Origin: Pogostemon cablin
Taxonomy: Eukaryota; Streptophyta; Magnoliopsida; Lamiales; Lamiaceae
DNA: 64,000 nt
NCBI GenBank assembly: GCA_023678885.1
Contig: CM042952.1
Location: 30,871,736 to 30,935,735, forward strand
Direction of reading: 5' to 3'
Both the position numbers and the translations under genes were made by a program. Below the pieces are notes generated by a model. It did not search any database. It was not told the origin of the DNA and was given only the letters and a program-made list of their open reading frames with translations. This document shows positions 1 to 12,610 of this stretch, one piece after another. Positions within the stretch are counted from its first letter, which is position 1. Every line of letters starts with the position of its first letter.

Positions 1-118
1 CTGCACGGAAAACAGAAAAATATTATTAATCAACAATTTTAACCAAGCCAATTCATGGATTCTATTATGCTAATACTATATCAAAACATAGATAATCTAA
101 AATAAAGATGTCACTAAC

Positions 119-2507
119 CTGGTTATATGACCTTGGTGGCTGAGAAGTGGGTGGCACCTGAGTGCTGTTCATTGGAACAGAGCTTGCAGCAGGGTAATAG
201 ATGGAAGTTGCATTATAAGAATTGGGAAAGTAATTTATCTGGTGATTAGGAGGAAAGGACGGGATAGGTTGTGATTGAGGTGGCGCAATATGATGTGATC
301 TTAAACCAGGTGAGCCATCAAGCCTCAACTCTTCATGAGTTTCTGGATGGGTAATCTTCACAGTTTTTCGAGAACTACTGTATTTCCCAGCCTGATGCTG
401 GGGAAACTGTGGGCTCATGTTAATTCCCATGCTACCCATCTGAGGAGGTAGCTGATGTCCCATCTGTGATGAAAAGTTAAAGTTCTGTCCCTGATGGATC
501 ATTCCTTGAGATTGCATAGGGTGTGGCTGGAGACCTGAAATAAACATAGGCTGCTGCATTTGAGGATTCCCTAAAGGTAAAGGCATCTGCATTGGCAGAG
601 GCAATGATGCTCCTGACATGGCTTGAGTCTGAATTTGAGGATTAGGACCCCCAAACTGAACAGGAACCTGGGTTGGGTGAAACGGCATTTGCATGGGCAT
701 ACTATGGATAGAATGTATAGCTGGCTTTTGAGTTTGAGTCACAGGTGGAACAGCTGAAATTTGTGCATCCCTCTTAGATTTGGACGCTGTGTGAGCTTCA
801 CCAGCATTGGTATGGTCGGGAGCCTGTGCATCCTTCTTCAAAACCTGCTGCTTGGGCACAGGAATTGGCATTGCGGGAGCAGTTCTTAACAAGCCTTGAC
901 GGGCCTGAAGTAAAATTATCCCATTAGCAACATAATCTAAATAAGAAAGAAATATCTATCATCACAACTCTATAGGATATTGAGGAAAAAAAGCACAAAA
1001 GAAATAGAGTTCATAGAAGACAAAGAAATACTACTACTCTATAAATATTGCTTTGACTTCTAGTTCTAGACATGTGATCCAAATACAATTACAAAAAATC
1101 CGTGTACAGCAGATGATAGAGCATGCCACTTAAACCCGTACCATGTGTTAGCAAATTTTCAAATTCCATAAACTGGAAAGGCAAAATCATCTAACCTGTG
1201 CTTTTCTCTGCTCATCCAAACTTGGTGGTGCAGAGCTTGTTCGAGCAGGTATCTAGGTACAACATAATAAAAGCACTTCAAAAAATTAATGAGTGGAACT
1301 AAAAAATTAGCTAATAAAATGACAATAATGCGATTTCAGAATACCTGCACGCCATTCATAAAACCAGGACTTATGGACCCAAACTGCAGGGGAAATGACC
1401 CAGATGCATCTCCTGGACCTGGTATAACACATGAACTTTCAAATTTGTCAGTAGACAGAAGAAGCAGCTGTATCCATCACTCAGACTCACCAGAAAATGT
1501 GAGAAAATATATTTAATAGAATGAAATGTACCACGCTGACCAATAATTTATACCTTTTGCAGGTGTTGTAGGTACCCCAGACTCTTGATTGGCAACAGAA
1601 ACCTTGAATGTTGAAGCAGCAGCTGAAGCATTAGAGGACGCAGCTTTAGGAGCAGCTTGAGAGATATTTTGAGTCTGAGAATCAGCTGGTTTGACATTGG
1701 TAGAAGTGCCAACAGGCACATCAGATACCCCTAAAATTAGATAAATAAAAAAGCGATTGATCAGAGACTAAAATTTGAAATTGAATAATAGAAATAGGGA
1801 AAAAGGAAAAGGGGAAAAAAATCACTTCAATGTAATCTAAGCATTCTTCAGAGAAGTATATTGGTTTTAATTGTTGAACTGAATTTTCATGGAATGAAGG
1901 CTATCTAATGTTATCATTGCATACTAAAATTGCATTATTTCCTGGCAAACCAATAAAATTCCCACTCCAATACCCAACGACCCAACAAAGGATCAAATGA
2001 AAAAAGTTAATCACGTACTATGAGTTGACTGCTGCTCATGAGGACCATTATGCACAGCGTGTGCCAAAAAGTCTGAATCCACATTTGGGTTTCTTACCCT
2101 CGTCTGACCACCTTGTGCATTGTTGTTAAACTTCTTAAAACTGAATCACAGAAACAAAATAGCAAATTAATCATCTTTCACCAATCATACCCACAAACAG
2201 ACTCGGCAAACCCTAATACCTACATAAAATAAAATAGCCACTCACGCGCACATTAATCATCAATCAACCAACGCACACAACCGCGTGTGCGTACAACAAT
2301 TGATACACTAACACAACACTCTAATTAAAATTAAAATTTACCATTGAATGCGTACCTGCGGCCAGCAGGATTGGAGGGGGCGCCGCCACCGCCCTTTGTG
2401 GAGGCACCGCCCTGGAAGTAACGCTGCTGATTGGAGCTACCGGATCGGCTGGCTTTCCTGTACTGTGTGGACTCGCTCCTCTCAGACCTTGATTGATTAT
2501 GGGACAT
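119..2507 (-). CDS. eIF4G: Eukaryotic translation initiation factor 4G, N-terminal exons (partial)
   Basis: This encodes the N-terminal part of the large eIF4G scaffold, which bridges cap-bound eIF4E, eIF4A, eIF3 and poly(A)-binding protein in cytoplasmic translation initiation. Six coding exons read on the minus strand: 2507-2356, 2140-2019, 1730-1554, 1418-1345, 1252-1196 and 904-119. They total 1368 nt (456 codons) in one continuous frame. The protein starts MSHNQSRSERSES and includes the plant eIF4G landmarks SFKKFNNNAQGGQ, FPLQFGSISPGFMNGVQ, ARTSSAPPSLDEQ, a Met/Pro/Gln-rich stretch and VKITHPETHEELRLD. The region looks intrinsically disordered. The eIF4E-binding site and the MIF4G and MA3 domains lie beyond the left edge. 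Bases 1-118 are intron, and the window begins exactly on an intron-terminal CAG, so exon 7 starts at the next base outside. The N-terminal extension argues against the shorter eIFiso4G. Confidence 0.93.
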
Positions 2508-2950
2508 AAATCCTAACCTTTAAGGAAATAACCGATTTTCCAGAAATTTATAGCAATCTTTAACCCTACAGATATCCACCGATCAAATCAGAACCATCAA
2601 ATTCAAGAATTTTCTACCGCATTCAACAAGAAAGAATCCAAAGGGCGGTCATACAATTAATGAAACATTCTGAATGCAAAAGATTGTAACCTGGAGTGGG
2701 AGATAGTAAAATTAGGGTTTCTAATGGGAAGAAACAATGGCGGGAACCATGAGCAGACGACGCCGTTGAGGAAGATGAAAGAGATGGCGGAGAAAGAAGA
2801 AGAAATTAAAGAAAGGAGTGTGAAAGTGGATGATTCTGTGTTTATGTATGGTAACACAGATTAAAAGTAGGCTGATAAATTCTGGAGAGAGAAGGAGATG
2901 AGAGGGCGCATATACGTACATTCGGTGTATGTATATCTGTTTACGTAATA
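2508..2950 (-). promoter_or_regulatory. eIF4G 5' leader, probable leader intron and proximal promoter
   Basis: The stretch upstream of the eIF4G start codon has no conserved ORF. On the minus strand a donor-like CCAG/GTTAC lies near 2691 and an acceptor-like CTGTAG near 2568, so a short 5'-UTR intron is plausible. A pyrimidine-rich CT tract near 2880-2905 could be the transcription start area. This is inference from sequence only; short ORFs here (2657-2921) are not supported. Confidence 0.35.
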
Positions 2951-3450
2951 TAATAATAAAATTAATTAATTCTCCCTAAAAAACTAATCAAAGGTACTTA
3001 TTTTTTTAACGGTAAATTATAGTAGTAATTATTTATTACTATATCTTGATTCGCGTTTTCCAGGGGGTTTTATTTGTCTAAAAACCATAAATAATTGGTC
3101 AAGAAAGAAGAGTATTTATAGGAGATGACAGAGAATATAAATTAACTCTGTGTTTACAGTTTCTTATACCATTGAAGTTTAATTTTTAAATAATGAAATA
3201 AGAAAAATATCACACGTTTAATTAATTATTTAATTTATCAACATGAATATAAATAAATTATAATCCTATCATTTAAAACAAATTTTATTGTGGGATGATG
3301 TTTATGTGAATCATCTTTGTGAAATAGGTTAAAATATGATTGTTAGAGTAAAACATGTTTATTGTAATTAAATTATTATGTTTTTTAAGCATGACAAATA
3401 ATCTTTGGACCATAAATTTAGATATTAAAATAAGATTTACTACAAATATA

Positions 3451-3893
3451 CTCCCTCCGTCCCAAGTTAAGGTCATTTTTCCATTTTGATCGTCTCATCC
3501 AAAGAGTCTCCTTTCATTTTTTACACACATGAGACCCACACACCCAATACGATTAAATGTTGGGGCCCACACTCCTACTAAAACAACTACCTACTACACA
3601 TTAAATAATAATACTCTTTAAGAATATATTTAATATAATAAATAATATACTTTAATATTGATTGTCTCATAATCCCCTCTCAAATATATTTAATCCGAAT
3701 CACCTATTTCAAGAAGGGTTATATTTAATATAAAATAAATAATATACTTTAATATTGACTGTCTCATAATCCCCTCTCAGATATATTTAATCCGAATCAC
3801 CTATTTCAAGAAGGGTCTTTTGATTTTTTTTATGTAGATTAAGGAGTTTAATGTGTATATTGGGTACTCCCTATTTGGATGGGACGAAGGAAG
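3451..3893. mobile_element. Stowaway/Tc1-mariner-like MITE with TIR CTCCCTCCGTCCC
   Basis: The left end reads CTCCCTCCGTCCC after a TA, and the right end reads GGGACGAAGGAAG before a TA. These imperfect inverted termini with TA target duplication are typical of Stowaway-like MITEs. There is no coding capacity. The interior carries a ~97-bp tandem duplication, annotated separately. It lies in the eIF4G-RPL37A intergenic gap. Confidence 0.72.
3625..3817. repeat. 97-bp tandem duplication inside the MITE
   Basis: Two nearly identical ~97-bp units lie at about 3625-3720 and 3721-3817. Each contains the phrases TGTCTCATAATCCCCTCTCA and CCGAATCACCTATTTCAAGA, and they differ at only a few bases. This is a local duplication after or during element formation. 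Confidence 0.8.
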
Positions 3894-4374
3894 TATAATT
3901 TTATTATATTATAGAATACCAATAAAATATGGAAAGTGAAATAGAAAATTCAAGTCGAAATATATCGGCCTTAGAAGATAATAATCTATCTTAAGAAAAT
4001 CTCAAAATTTAAAAGTATTGGATAAACACAATTTAATGCTTTAGTATTTTTATATAATAATAATAACTGTTAACGCAAAATTGCTAAATGTATCCTAATT
4101 AATGGCAAATAATTATATAGAAAAACAAGAAGACAGTAAATCTTTGTATTTTAAAATCCCACTAGTCGACTTGCTTTAACCGTCGATAACTTGCAAAATT
4201 ATTTGAACATTGGAATTATGATTAATGGAGCAAAACATTTTTCTAACCGACTAAAAATCAAGATTTTCATTCCTGGCAGCTTCATCATGCACTTAATGGT
4301 TTTTATATTTTTTTTCAATTTATTATTTAACCTTTAAGTCTTAAAATATTAAAGGTATATTTATTTATGTTGAG

Positions 4375-4640
4375 AAACTATATTGTGAGACTTGTGTGAG
4401 ACGTGTCAACCCATTATTAAAGTATGCTTATTGTAGAGATAAAAGATGTTAGTTAAAGTATGTCAATAATAAATTATATTATAACACGTTGAAATTATGC
4501 TTTAATACATAATCAAACATACTTTAGAAAACATATTTTAACAATCATTAAACATACTTTATCTAAATAATAGACATAATTTAACACGTCTTACAAACCG
4601 TCTCACATAAAATAGCGTCTCACAAGAGAATTTGTCATTT
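4375..4640. repeat. Inverted-repeat MITE-like element (GTGAGAC family)
   Basis: The left side has TTGTGAGACTTGTGTGAGACG, and the right side has the complementary sense, GTCTCACATAAAATAGCGTCTCACAAGA. Between them, AT-rich arms containing CATACTTT-type words are mirrored. Similar GTGAGAC words recur near 11950-12600. It has no ORF and is probably a MITE; its precise ends and target duplication were not resolved. Confidence 0.4.
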
Positions 4641-4723
4641 ATGTTTTCATCCATACACCATGATTCACCATGTTTTTTACCTACACTTACATGAGACAGT
4701 AAAATGGAAAGAGTTCTATAACA

Positions 4724-4775
<52 letters not shown>
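4724..4775. repeat. (AAT)n microsatellite
   Basis: About 17 uninterrupted AAT units occur in the gap upstream of the RPL37A promoter. This tract is likely to vary in length between individuals. Confidence 0.9.
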
Positions 4776-4800
4776 GACGAACGAACTATTATAAAAAGGC

Positions 4801-4925
4801 CTTAAGCCCATATGCCATATAGGAGTATTAATTTATTTATGGGCTTAAGAATTTGGGCTTTTAATAATGATGAATAGCCCAATAAGCCATAAAATGTGTT
4901 ATTAGGGCTTTTATTTATATATATA
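4801..4925 (+). promoter_or_regulatory. Site II (TGGGCY)-rich promoter of RPL37A
   Basis: Within ~120 bp there are several copies of the site II core in either orientation: AAGCCCATA, TGGGCTTAAG, TTGGGCTTTT, AGCCCAATAAG and a further AGGGCTTTT. Clusters of these TCP-binding motifs are a known hallmark of plant ribosomal-protein and other growth-coupled promoters. The likely transcription start is near 4940-4970, followed by a short leader to the ATG at 5007. Confidence 0.6.
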
Positions 4926-5006
4926 TATAGTGAAACTACACCAAAGGAACTCTTTAGCAGAGTGAAATCTAGGCTTTTGGCCCGCCTGTCCGTCGCCCCT
5001 CTCGCA

Positions 5007-6134
5007 ATGGTACGGTATGCTTTTCTCTCTAACCTAGATGTACAAGTGTATCTGTAGAAATTGTTTCGAAGAACAATGGCAGCTTATGTTTTAAATTTTG
5101 TTTGCAATCTACTACCTAAAATTTTATGTTCAACAGTATTACGCTTCTATGAGTAATGGTTTATTACGGTTCCGATTCTATGATTATCAGTTTTTGTGAG
5201 CATCTGAACGATTACAGCTCTTCGTAGCAATTGCATATTTTTTCTGGCCGAATGTGGATATTAAAACATTTGGATTTAGATTTATTTGCGATTCCCTGCT
5301 TTTGGTGCTTTTGTTCTTCAAAGTTTTGTTTTTGAATCTGCGGTATTGATATGTTAAGCTTTTAGAATATTGTTTGAGAAAATATATTGCTGCTATGCCA
5401 TTGTTGTATTGCTTAATCTATTACCAGTATTTTTCAACCTTATTTTCTGTATCATGATTAAATTTCTTTTGATTACTGTAGGCCAAAAGAACCAAGAAGG
5501 TTGGTATTGTTGGGAAATATGGTAGGTCTAACTCATATTTTTATTTCTGTCTGACTTTTTTTCTTCAATATTTTATCTTTAGTACTGTAGTCTGAATTAG
5601 CCCTATATTTAAGAGACAGAGAGAAATAGATTGCTTCCCATCAGAGGCAATTGAAATAATAATCTAGCCTGTTATTGACCTTTCAATTTAGTAAACTTCA
5701 GTACTACGGCAAATTCAACATGCCTTTCATATCATTGTAGGCACCCGATATGGTGCTAGTTTGAGGAAGCAAATCAAGAAGATGGAAGTCAGCCAGCACA
5801 GCAAGTATTTCTGCGAGTTTTGCGGCAAGGTATATCTCTGATAGTGTGGTCCTTCGTTCTTCATTGTCTGAATGCACTGCTATTTTTGCAGTATGCAGTG
5901 AAGAGGAAGGCCGTCGGCATCTGGGGATGCAAGGACTGCGGCAAAGTCAAAGCAGGCGGTGCCTACACATTAAAGTATTGGCCAATTTATAATCCTACCT
6001 CATTTCATTATAGTGCTAGTCATTTTAGTAAATCACAACTTGTTCTTATTATTTTTTTTTTTTGTTGCAGCACTGCCAGTGCGGTGACGGTTCGGAGCAC
6101 CATCAGAAGGTTGAGGGAGCAGACCGAGGGTTAA
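5007..6134 (+). CDS. RPL37A: 60S ribosomal protein L37a (eL43)
   Basis: This is a structural component of the cytosolic large ribosomal subunit. There are five coding exons: 5007-5009 (only the ATG), 5482-5521, 5741-5829, 5892-5974 and 6071-6134, totalling 279 nt and encoding 92 residues, the usual length for eL43. The protein starts MAKRTKKVGIVGKYG, continues TRYGASLRKQIKK, and has the zinc ribbon pair CEFC and CKDC, with ends in TASAVTVRSTIRRLREQTEG. An initiator codon alone in exon 1 is common in plant ribosomal-protein genes. All introns are GT-AG and the frame is intact. A site II-rich promoter precedes it. The call is certain from sequence. Confidence 0.97.
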
Positions 6135-6179
6135 ATGTAGTGAAGTTCTGATCTGAATTTGTTATGGATTTGATTTTCT

Positions 6180-7450
6180 ATTTAAAGGAACATTAGTGTT
6201 TGTGATCTCTCGCCATGATCTTTCTACTTTCCTGCAATATTTTTCTGGAGTATTTTAAAGAATTCTAAAACCATTTGTGCTTCTATGAATTCTTGCAAAT
6301 GGTATATAAAACGAATTTTGTTCATGCTTAAGCTTATATGATAATATGTTGTTTTCTAGTATTTCTTACTCTTGGGTGGATTTGAATTTTAAATACTAAT
6401 TTCACAGGATAAATACGATTCGAGTTTAAGTTTGATTTATTTTCAAGTTTAAGTTTGATTTATTTGTGCTGATACAGATGTTGAAATTTTTAGCACCACT
6501 TTAAATTGTTTGAATTCTCTGCTTCTGTGTCCTTAGGTCCGGTTATTCCTTTCAAATTTCACTTGAAAATATTTACCACTATACAAACTTGTACTCTTGT
6601 AGTGTACTCCAATTTTTATTTATTTTACTTTTAGAAATGTGAAAAAATTTTAGGCATAAAGTGTATCAATTTATTTGTTTGAACTTTATGTTAAAACTTT
6701 AAGGGATGTGAAAGACTTCGTAGAACACGAACACTTGGGTAAATCGGGTTTACGGTGTAAATCGTGTGGCCCCCCTTCCAAGTATAATGTAAACCCGCTT
6801 TACAAGAGACTTACTCTTCGCAGAATGGGCGTGGTGGTAAATGTTAATTTATCTCTTCCATTCACTTGCTCTAAATTATACTACGATAAAAAAATGTCAT
6901 GTCCCTTTGATGCTATCCATGCCCCTTGCTTTTCTTGATATTCTTGTATTCATGATGTTCTTGTAAACCCAACATTGTATGTCCCTTTGATGCTATCCAT
7001 GCCCCTTGCTTTTCTTGATATTCTTGTATTCATGATGTTCTTGTAAACCCAACATTGTATGGCGAAAAATTGTTACTTATTTACTTTCAAATCTTAAATT
7101 ATACTGATAGTAATACTAGTCTTGAGAAGTGGTGATAAAAATATAACGCATCCCCCTTGCTTTCTTGGTATTCTTATAAACCCGACATTGGTGAACTACA
7201 CTGGTGGAATGTTATTATTTACTTTCAAACCTTAAATTACAATGAAATTAATACAAACTTGAGAAGAGGTAATAAAAATATAACACCCACCAGGGAGATT
7301 TATGAATTATGGTTGGAAGACTGAAATTGCAGTATTGAATCTATCATTTGTTAAAAGATGGGGAGAGCACGAAGCTGGACTTTAATTTAGCTTCAAGGTA
7401 GATGCAATCCTGTATAGTGCTGCTGAACGCCCACACGATTATGAGATTAA
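6180..7450. other. Intergenic region with 80-bp tandem duplication
   Basis: No gene was recognised between the RPL37A 3' end and the CKB stop codon. The main structure is a perfect or near-perfect tandem duplication of an 80-bp unit at 6899-6978 and 6979-7058, containing TGCTATCCATGCCCCTTGCT. A more diverged partial copy lies near 7145-7195. The short ORFs overlapping it have no recognisable homology. Confidence 0.75.
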
Positions 7451-7573
7451 ATTACATAATCACAAATGAATTTGCCCAAACTACTTCATAAACTCATCAC
7501 TTTCTGCAATCTGCTCTGCCTCCATCTATGTTGTCCTTATCACTGGATCGAAGACGATGAGCAGCTTCCTTTG

Positions 7574-10031
7574 TCAAGGCTTGTGGATCTTGAATCCGAA
7601 TACTCTGGGAACGTAGCCTTGTACTGCTCTTTGAGGCTTCAGGTGTCCATAAGTCATCAAGAACAGATGAGGGAAAGTCGTTCCGAAATATGCTCCATCG
7701 ATATCTTTCACAGTTAATGAAATTTGATCATTTATATAAATGTAAAAAGAAACCCCAGATCCCTTGGAGGTCCAGTGGTTTTGTTTTTTCAGATAATATT
7801 ATGCAAAGGCCAAAAGAAAAAAAAATTGAAGCAAGAGCAGTCAGAGTTGAAAGCGTATAAACAACGTTAAGGTAAGGATACTGCCTTGGTATTTGGATCG
7901 AGGATAGTAAATATCTCCGCACCTGGGACAGTATATCTTCACAGTACTGGAGCGTGGGATATCAGACTGTCCAACGGGAAGACAAGGCTGTCCATTGCAG
8001 CAAACATTTGGACATCTTCCAAAGTCATAGTTCTTGTACTTCTCTAACTGATTCAAGATGCAGCTACACAGTTTAAAATTTAAAGAAAATGAACATGCAG
8101 ACACACGCGCGCACACACAATATCGATGATACCATTGCAGCCATTCCCTTGGTCGTCAAAATGTATCGAACATGAATAAGGCCATAGAGCATTTCTGCTG
8201 CTGATTCAATCAATTCATTCTGTTCCTCAGTGAACATATCACCTACATACACCAAACTTACAGAGTCAATAAACAAAATCATTCAACTTCAGCAAAAAAT
8301 TAAACAAGAAAACAAGTTGCAATTACACAAAATGTCACCAATAAAAGGTGGGAGCGATGAGGATGGCTATCAAAGCTCAAATGTAATACCATTATACTTT
8401 TTAGATGCAACCATCCATTTCCAATATCTAGTTTTGGAATGCATAATTTTCTTAGATCAGAACAACAGATTCTGTTCTCAAGGTTTCAGCATATTATTTA
8501 AAGCATAGCAGTATTATGTCGCCCGATAATGAGCTTTTACTTGATAAATTTGAGTTCAAGGAGGATATATCTACATTGTATTCACAGACGACATCAAGAC
8601 ACTAGCCCCTATACCAATTTCGAAATAAGTCTAGGCTCAAGTTTTAAGGAACCACCACAATCTCTAAAGACTAAGTTAACTCAAATGATGTATTTTGTGT
8701 AGGCAATCAATATAAATGCTTACCATGAGAGGATTCAACATCCAGAATTAGGTCCAGTGCATAATCGTAATATGGAACTTGACTGCTCAACCCACAGAGA
8801 TTGAAATCATCTTGAATGTAATCATCATCAACTTCACAAAAGAACTCATTTCCTCGCAGATTGCAAAACCATGAAATCCAAGATGTATCATCACCATCAG
8901 AACCACTGACATCAGACTCTTCGCTGTCTGTTTCCGATTCATCTGCAAAAATCATATGTAGGAATCTTAAATTTTGTAATTTGCGGAATAGACAAGTGCA
9001 TGGGATCATTTAAAACTCAGCAACTAAAACTTGGAAAACAACTTTGTGCTCCTCGGCTCCGAGATTTTAAAAATGCCAACAAGTTCAATAAAGTATTAGC
9101 TTAAATAAAATCTTCCACCCATTGAAAAAACGCAGGCCCTTTTTAGGACTGAGATAGAAATTTGCCTTTATGGCATCCTTTAATAACCATGTGGAGATTC
9201 TTGCACGCCTAACATGTGATTCTACGTGACAGAAAGACTACTAAATTCATGTACGAAAGTTTACAAAGAAAATAAAACGTCAGGATTGATTTTTACCAAA
9301 TATGGACCATACAAGAGTGACTGTATAGTTACTGACGGATAACATAACAAAAAAAATAAAATTTCCGATCCCATTAAAATTCTCAAAAGACCACAGAGCT
9401 AAAAGAAAAGACAAAATAGAAACATATTTACAGTAAAAAATAATCACCATGTAATCCCATACTCTGCTAAAGTCAAAACAAAGTTAAAAACTCCATGAAA
9501 GATGCACACAACTGCAATCATAGTCACAACGGCAAAGGTGATCATCATATTGGTAGCTTGTACACATACAGATCAACAAAGTCACCGGAATCTGTGAAAA
9601 TTGATACTTTAACTAAAATAATCTATAGTCCCAGGAAAGTCCCAAACTTAGGTATTTAGGGGAACTTTTCTTGAGTAGGAAAAAGGAAAAAGGAAAAAAT
9701 CAGTGAACATTGCATCATAATCAAGTGAATCAGAGGATTGGTATGAACACATCGAAAATGGAATCTAAGAGAAAAGGGGGAGAATAAAATAAAGCATACC
9801 ATCTGAACACTTAGTGTTCCTGTTAGTGAGGGCGGATGAAGAGCGAGTTCTAGGGTCAAATTGCTTATCCGGAGCGATGGAGGAGGAGGGTAAGGTGAGT
9901 GCAGAGGCCTTGTTTTTAGAGGTGGAAGGGGAAGACTTCTCCAAGGATTTGTCTAAAGCATCGTTGATTCGCTTCCGATCCAGTATATCTCCACCCTTGG
10001 ATGAGCCCCCTCCACCTCGATCTCTATACAT
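7574..10031 (-). CDS. CKB: Casein kinase 2 regulatory subunit beta
   Basis: This is the regulatory beta subunit of protein kinase CK2, which dimerises through a zinc finger and binds two catalytic alpha subunits to set substrate choice (in plants: clock, light and cell-cycle factors). Minus-strand exons are 10031-9800, 8942-8724, 8242-8133, 8047-7882 and 7704-7574; 858 nt, 285 residues. The first ~95 residues are the plant-specific Ser-rich extension (MYRDRGGGGSSKGG). The core follows with DTSWISWFCNLRGNEFFCEV, the acidic DDDYIQDDFN, DMFTEEQNELIESAAEMLYG, and the zinc ligands CPNVCC and YCPRC, ending MTYGHLKPQRAVQGYVPRVF and FKIHKP. Exon 4 must end TACCAAGGCA before GTATCC to rebuild the family YQGNIDG, so an apparent GC donor was rejected. 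The zinc-loop Asn and Cys placement differs slightly from the usual RVYCCG, but CPxxxC spacing is kept. Confidence 0.96.
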
Positions 10032-11312
10032 GTCAGAAAAGGGAGAAAAACACAAGACCAAAAGGAGCGTCGAAGAAGCGGAGTTTGAATTAAGGGAAAG
10101 TGGTTAGATTTGTAGAGTGAATGCGAGACGAAGAGAACTAGGGTTTCCTTCCTTCTTCTGTAGTTCTGTTGTAGAGAGAGAGAGAGAGAGTGTGTGTGGG
10201 GGAGGGGAGGATGGATGCTGAGGTGGGGGGGTCAGCTGAGGTGGTGGTGTCTATTTTTCATTTTTTGATTCCATCTATCTCTACTCTCCATCGTTTTGCT
10301 TTTTAACCCAATCAATCAAGGGTGAGATAATCTTACATGAGGCATGAGGGTAGAATTAAGGATTTATATAAGACGGTCATTAAGTAATAATTTTTATATA
10401 AGAAAGTGAAAATAAATTAATAAAAAATGATAATATTATTTTATGAATAATCTAAAATAATATAATAGTAAAGTGAAAAAGTTAAAATTGAGCCAATTTT
10501 TAATTTACATCATTGGATTTGATTACTATAAGTCATTTTGAATCTCATCCATTCATCGCATTATTGAATCACATCCATTCATCACAATTATGAGATTAAA
10601 TTTTGGCCATTGATTTGATACATTATTTAAAATATACCTTATTTATTTTTTGTCATAATGATACCATATTTAATTCATTTTAATTTTAAGATTTTAAATT
10701 TCCCTCTTATTTATTTCAACAAAATTTAATTTATTATTTATGGTAATAACAATTAAGTTTATATTATGATTTATTTTCGTAATTATAATTATAATGTATT
10801 TTTTGAAACTATAATATAGTGTGAAACTATAATGTAGTTTTAACAATTAATTCATTATTAAATTATTTTCTTCTTTATTAATAATTTTGAATTAATAACA
10901 TCTTAATAATTTTAAATGGGTATGTGTAATCAACGGGTATTAATAAATTGGTTTGAAACGGTATTGAATTATTTTCTTAATTATTAATATTAAATTAATA
11001 TTATTAGTCCTAACATCTTAATAATTTTAAATTGGTATGTATGTGTAATCAACGGGTATTGATAAATGGGCTTGGAATGAAATTAAATTATTTTATATTT
11101 TTTTAATGAAATGGGAATGAATATGAGTAGTTGGGTATTGATAAACGAGTTTGGGACAGGTATGAGTATCATAATATTTTTTTTAATGAAACAATTTAAA
11201 AATATTAATTTTAGATGATATTTATTTATACACGGGTACATAATATTATAAAATAAGAAAGTATCTTACATAATTAATAAACATAGTTATTTATTATGTT
11301 CAAAAAAATATA

Positions 11313-11594
11313 CTTCATCCGTCCTATAATTGTTGTCGTAGTTAATGTAGACACTGAGTTTAAGAAAAGTTGCATTTTGACAAACTTTATTGAATTTTGA
11401 GGGGTATTGTGGTACTTTTAAGTAATAAATAAATTATAAAGTATGTTATGTGTATTAGGTGGAAATGATATTTTTGAAATTAAGATAACTTTTGAGGTTA
11501 TTGGTTAATGTGAAATTTTCATTTTTTTAGTGTGATAGTTGTTGTGGGACGAACGAAAACGGAAAGTAAGACAGTTATTATGGGACGGAGGGAG
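11313..11594. mobile_element. Stowaway-like MITE, family shared with 54831-55116
   Basis: The left terminus is CTTCATCCGTCCTATAATTG after TA and the right terminus is TTATGGGACGGAGGGAG before TA. The interior contains GACACTGAGTTTAAGAAAAG and TTTAAGTAATAAATAAATTA, also found in the same order and spacing in the element at 54831-55116. This makes a second copy of one family in the window. It has no coding capacity. Confidence 0.78.
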
Positions 11595-11939
11595 TAATAA
11601 TTTTATAAAAATGCTCAATATTTACCACTACTTAATGGTAAGAGTCTACATAGCATGTTTCTTGATTTTCGTACTACTAAAAAGAGCATATGTAGAAATT
11701 GAGGGATTATGCATTATATAAAATGCAAGTTAAGAATGGATTGTGGGATTATATTACATTCCCAATTCTTATAAATTCTATGCGAAAATATACTTATATT
11801 TTATAAAATGTAGAGATATAATGATTTATCTAAATGCATGATTTAAGCTTCTCCTCATATGGTTTAAATAATATCAGAACACTTTAGTCTCGTGCAACGC
11901 ACGGATTCAAAAGCTAGTTTATAGTATAAATAAAAAATA

Positions 11940-12610
11940 ATAACATTCTCGTGTGAGACAATCTTACATAAGGGTAGGCAAAGACTCGAGTGAAACTGTC
12001 TTACATAAGGGTTTACGTGAGACGCCATTAAGTGATAATTTTTATATAGGAAAGTGATAATAAATTAATGAAAAGTGATAATGTTATTTCAGACTCGTGT
12101 GAGAATTTCTTACATAAGGGTTTATGTGAGACGTCATTAAGTGATAATTTTTATATAGGAAAGTGATAATAAATTAATGAAAAATGATAATTTTATTTCA
12201 TGAACAATTTATAGTATAAATAAAAAATAATAACATTTGATAGCGAAAGTGATAGTGATTTATAGCAAAGTGATAACTATTTTAAAAAGTGAAAAATGGT
12301 CTCACGTGAGACGGTATCACGCAAGACCTACCCATCAATCAAAACATACTACTCTCCATCTTTTATATATATATATATATATTTATTATTATTATATTTA
12401 TTTTAATACTTATATTTTAACAATAATTCTTTGAAATTTACTATATTTTTATAAATAACTCATATGAGACGAATAAGAAGTGATAATTTTTATAAACGAA
12501 AAGTGATAATATTTTAAAAGATAAAATGCAAAACTCTTTAACAAAAAATGACAACTCACGAAAACATAAAATAATCTCATCTTAGACGTCTCACACAAGG
12601 CTGCCCCTTA
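11940..12610. repeat. Array of GTGAGAC / AGTGATAAT repeat units
   Basis: A ~109-bp unit is repeated in tandem at about 12003-12210, each copy containing GTGAGACG, CATTAAGTGATAATTTTTAT, AGGAAAGTGATAATAAATTA. Single related units flank it (11946-12000, 12300-12600, the last in inverted sense, GACGTCTCACACAAGG). It looks like an expanded or nested MITE family with no ORF. Confidence 0.6.

Noticed and set aside
7878..7890. GC-AG intron donor in CKB exon 4 (CAAG/GCAGTA)
   Set aside because: A canonical GT two codon positions later (GGCA/GTATCC) restores the family YQGNIDG, so no unusual donor is needed.
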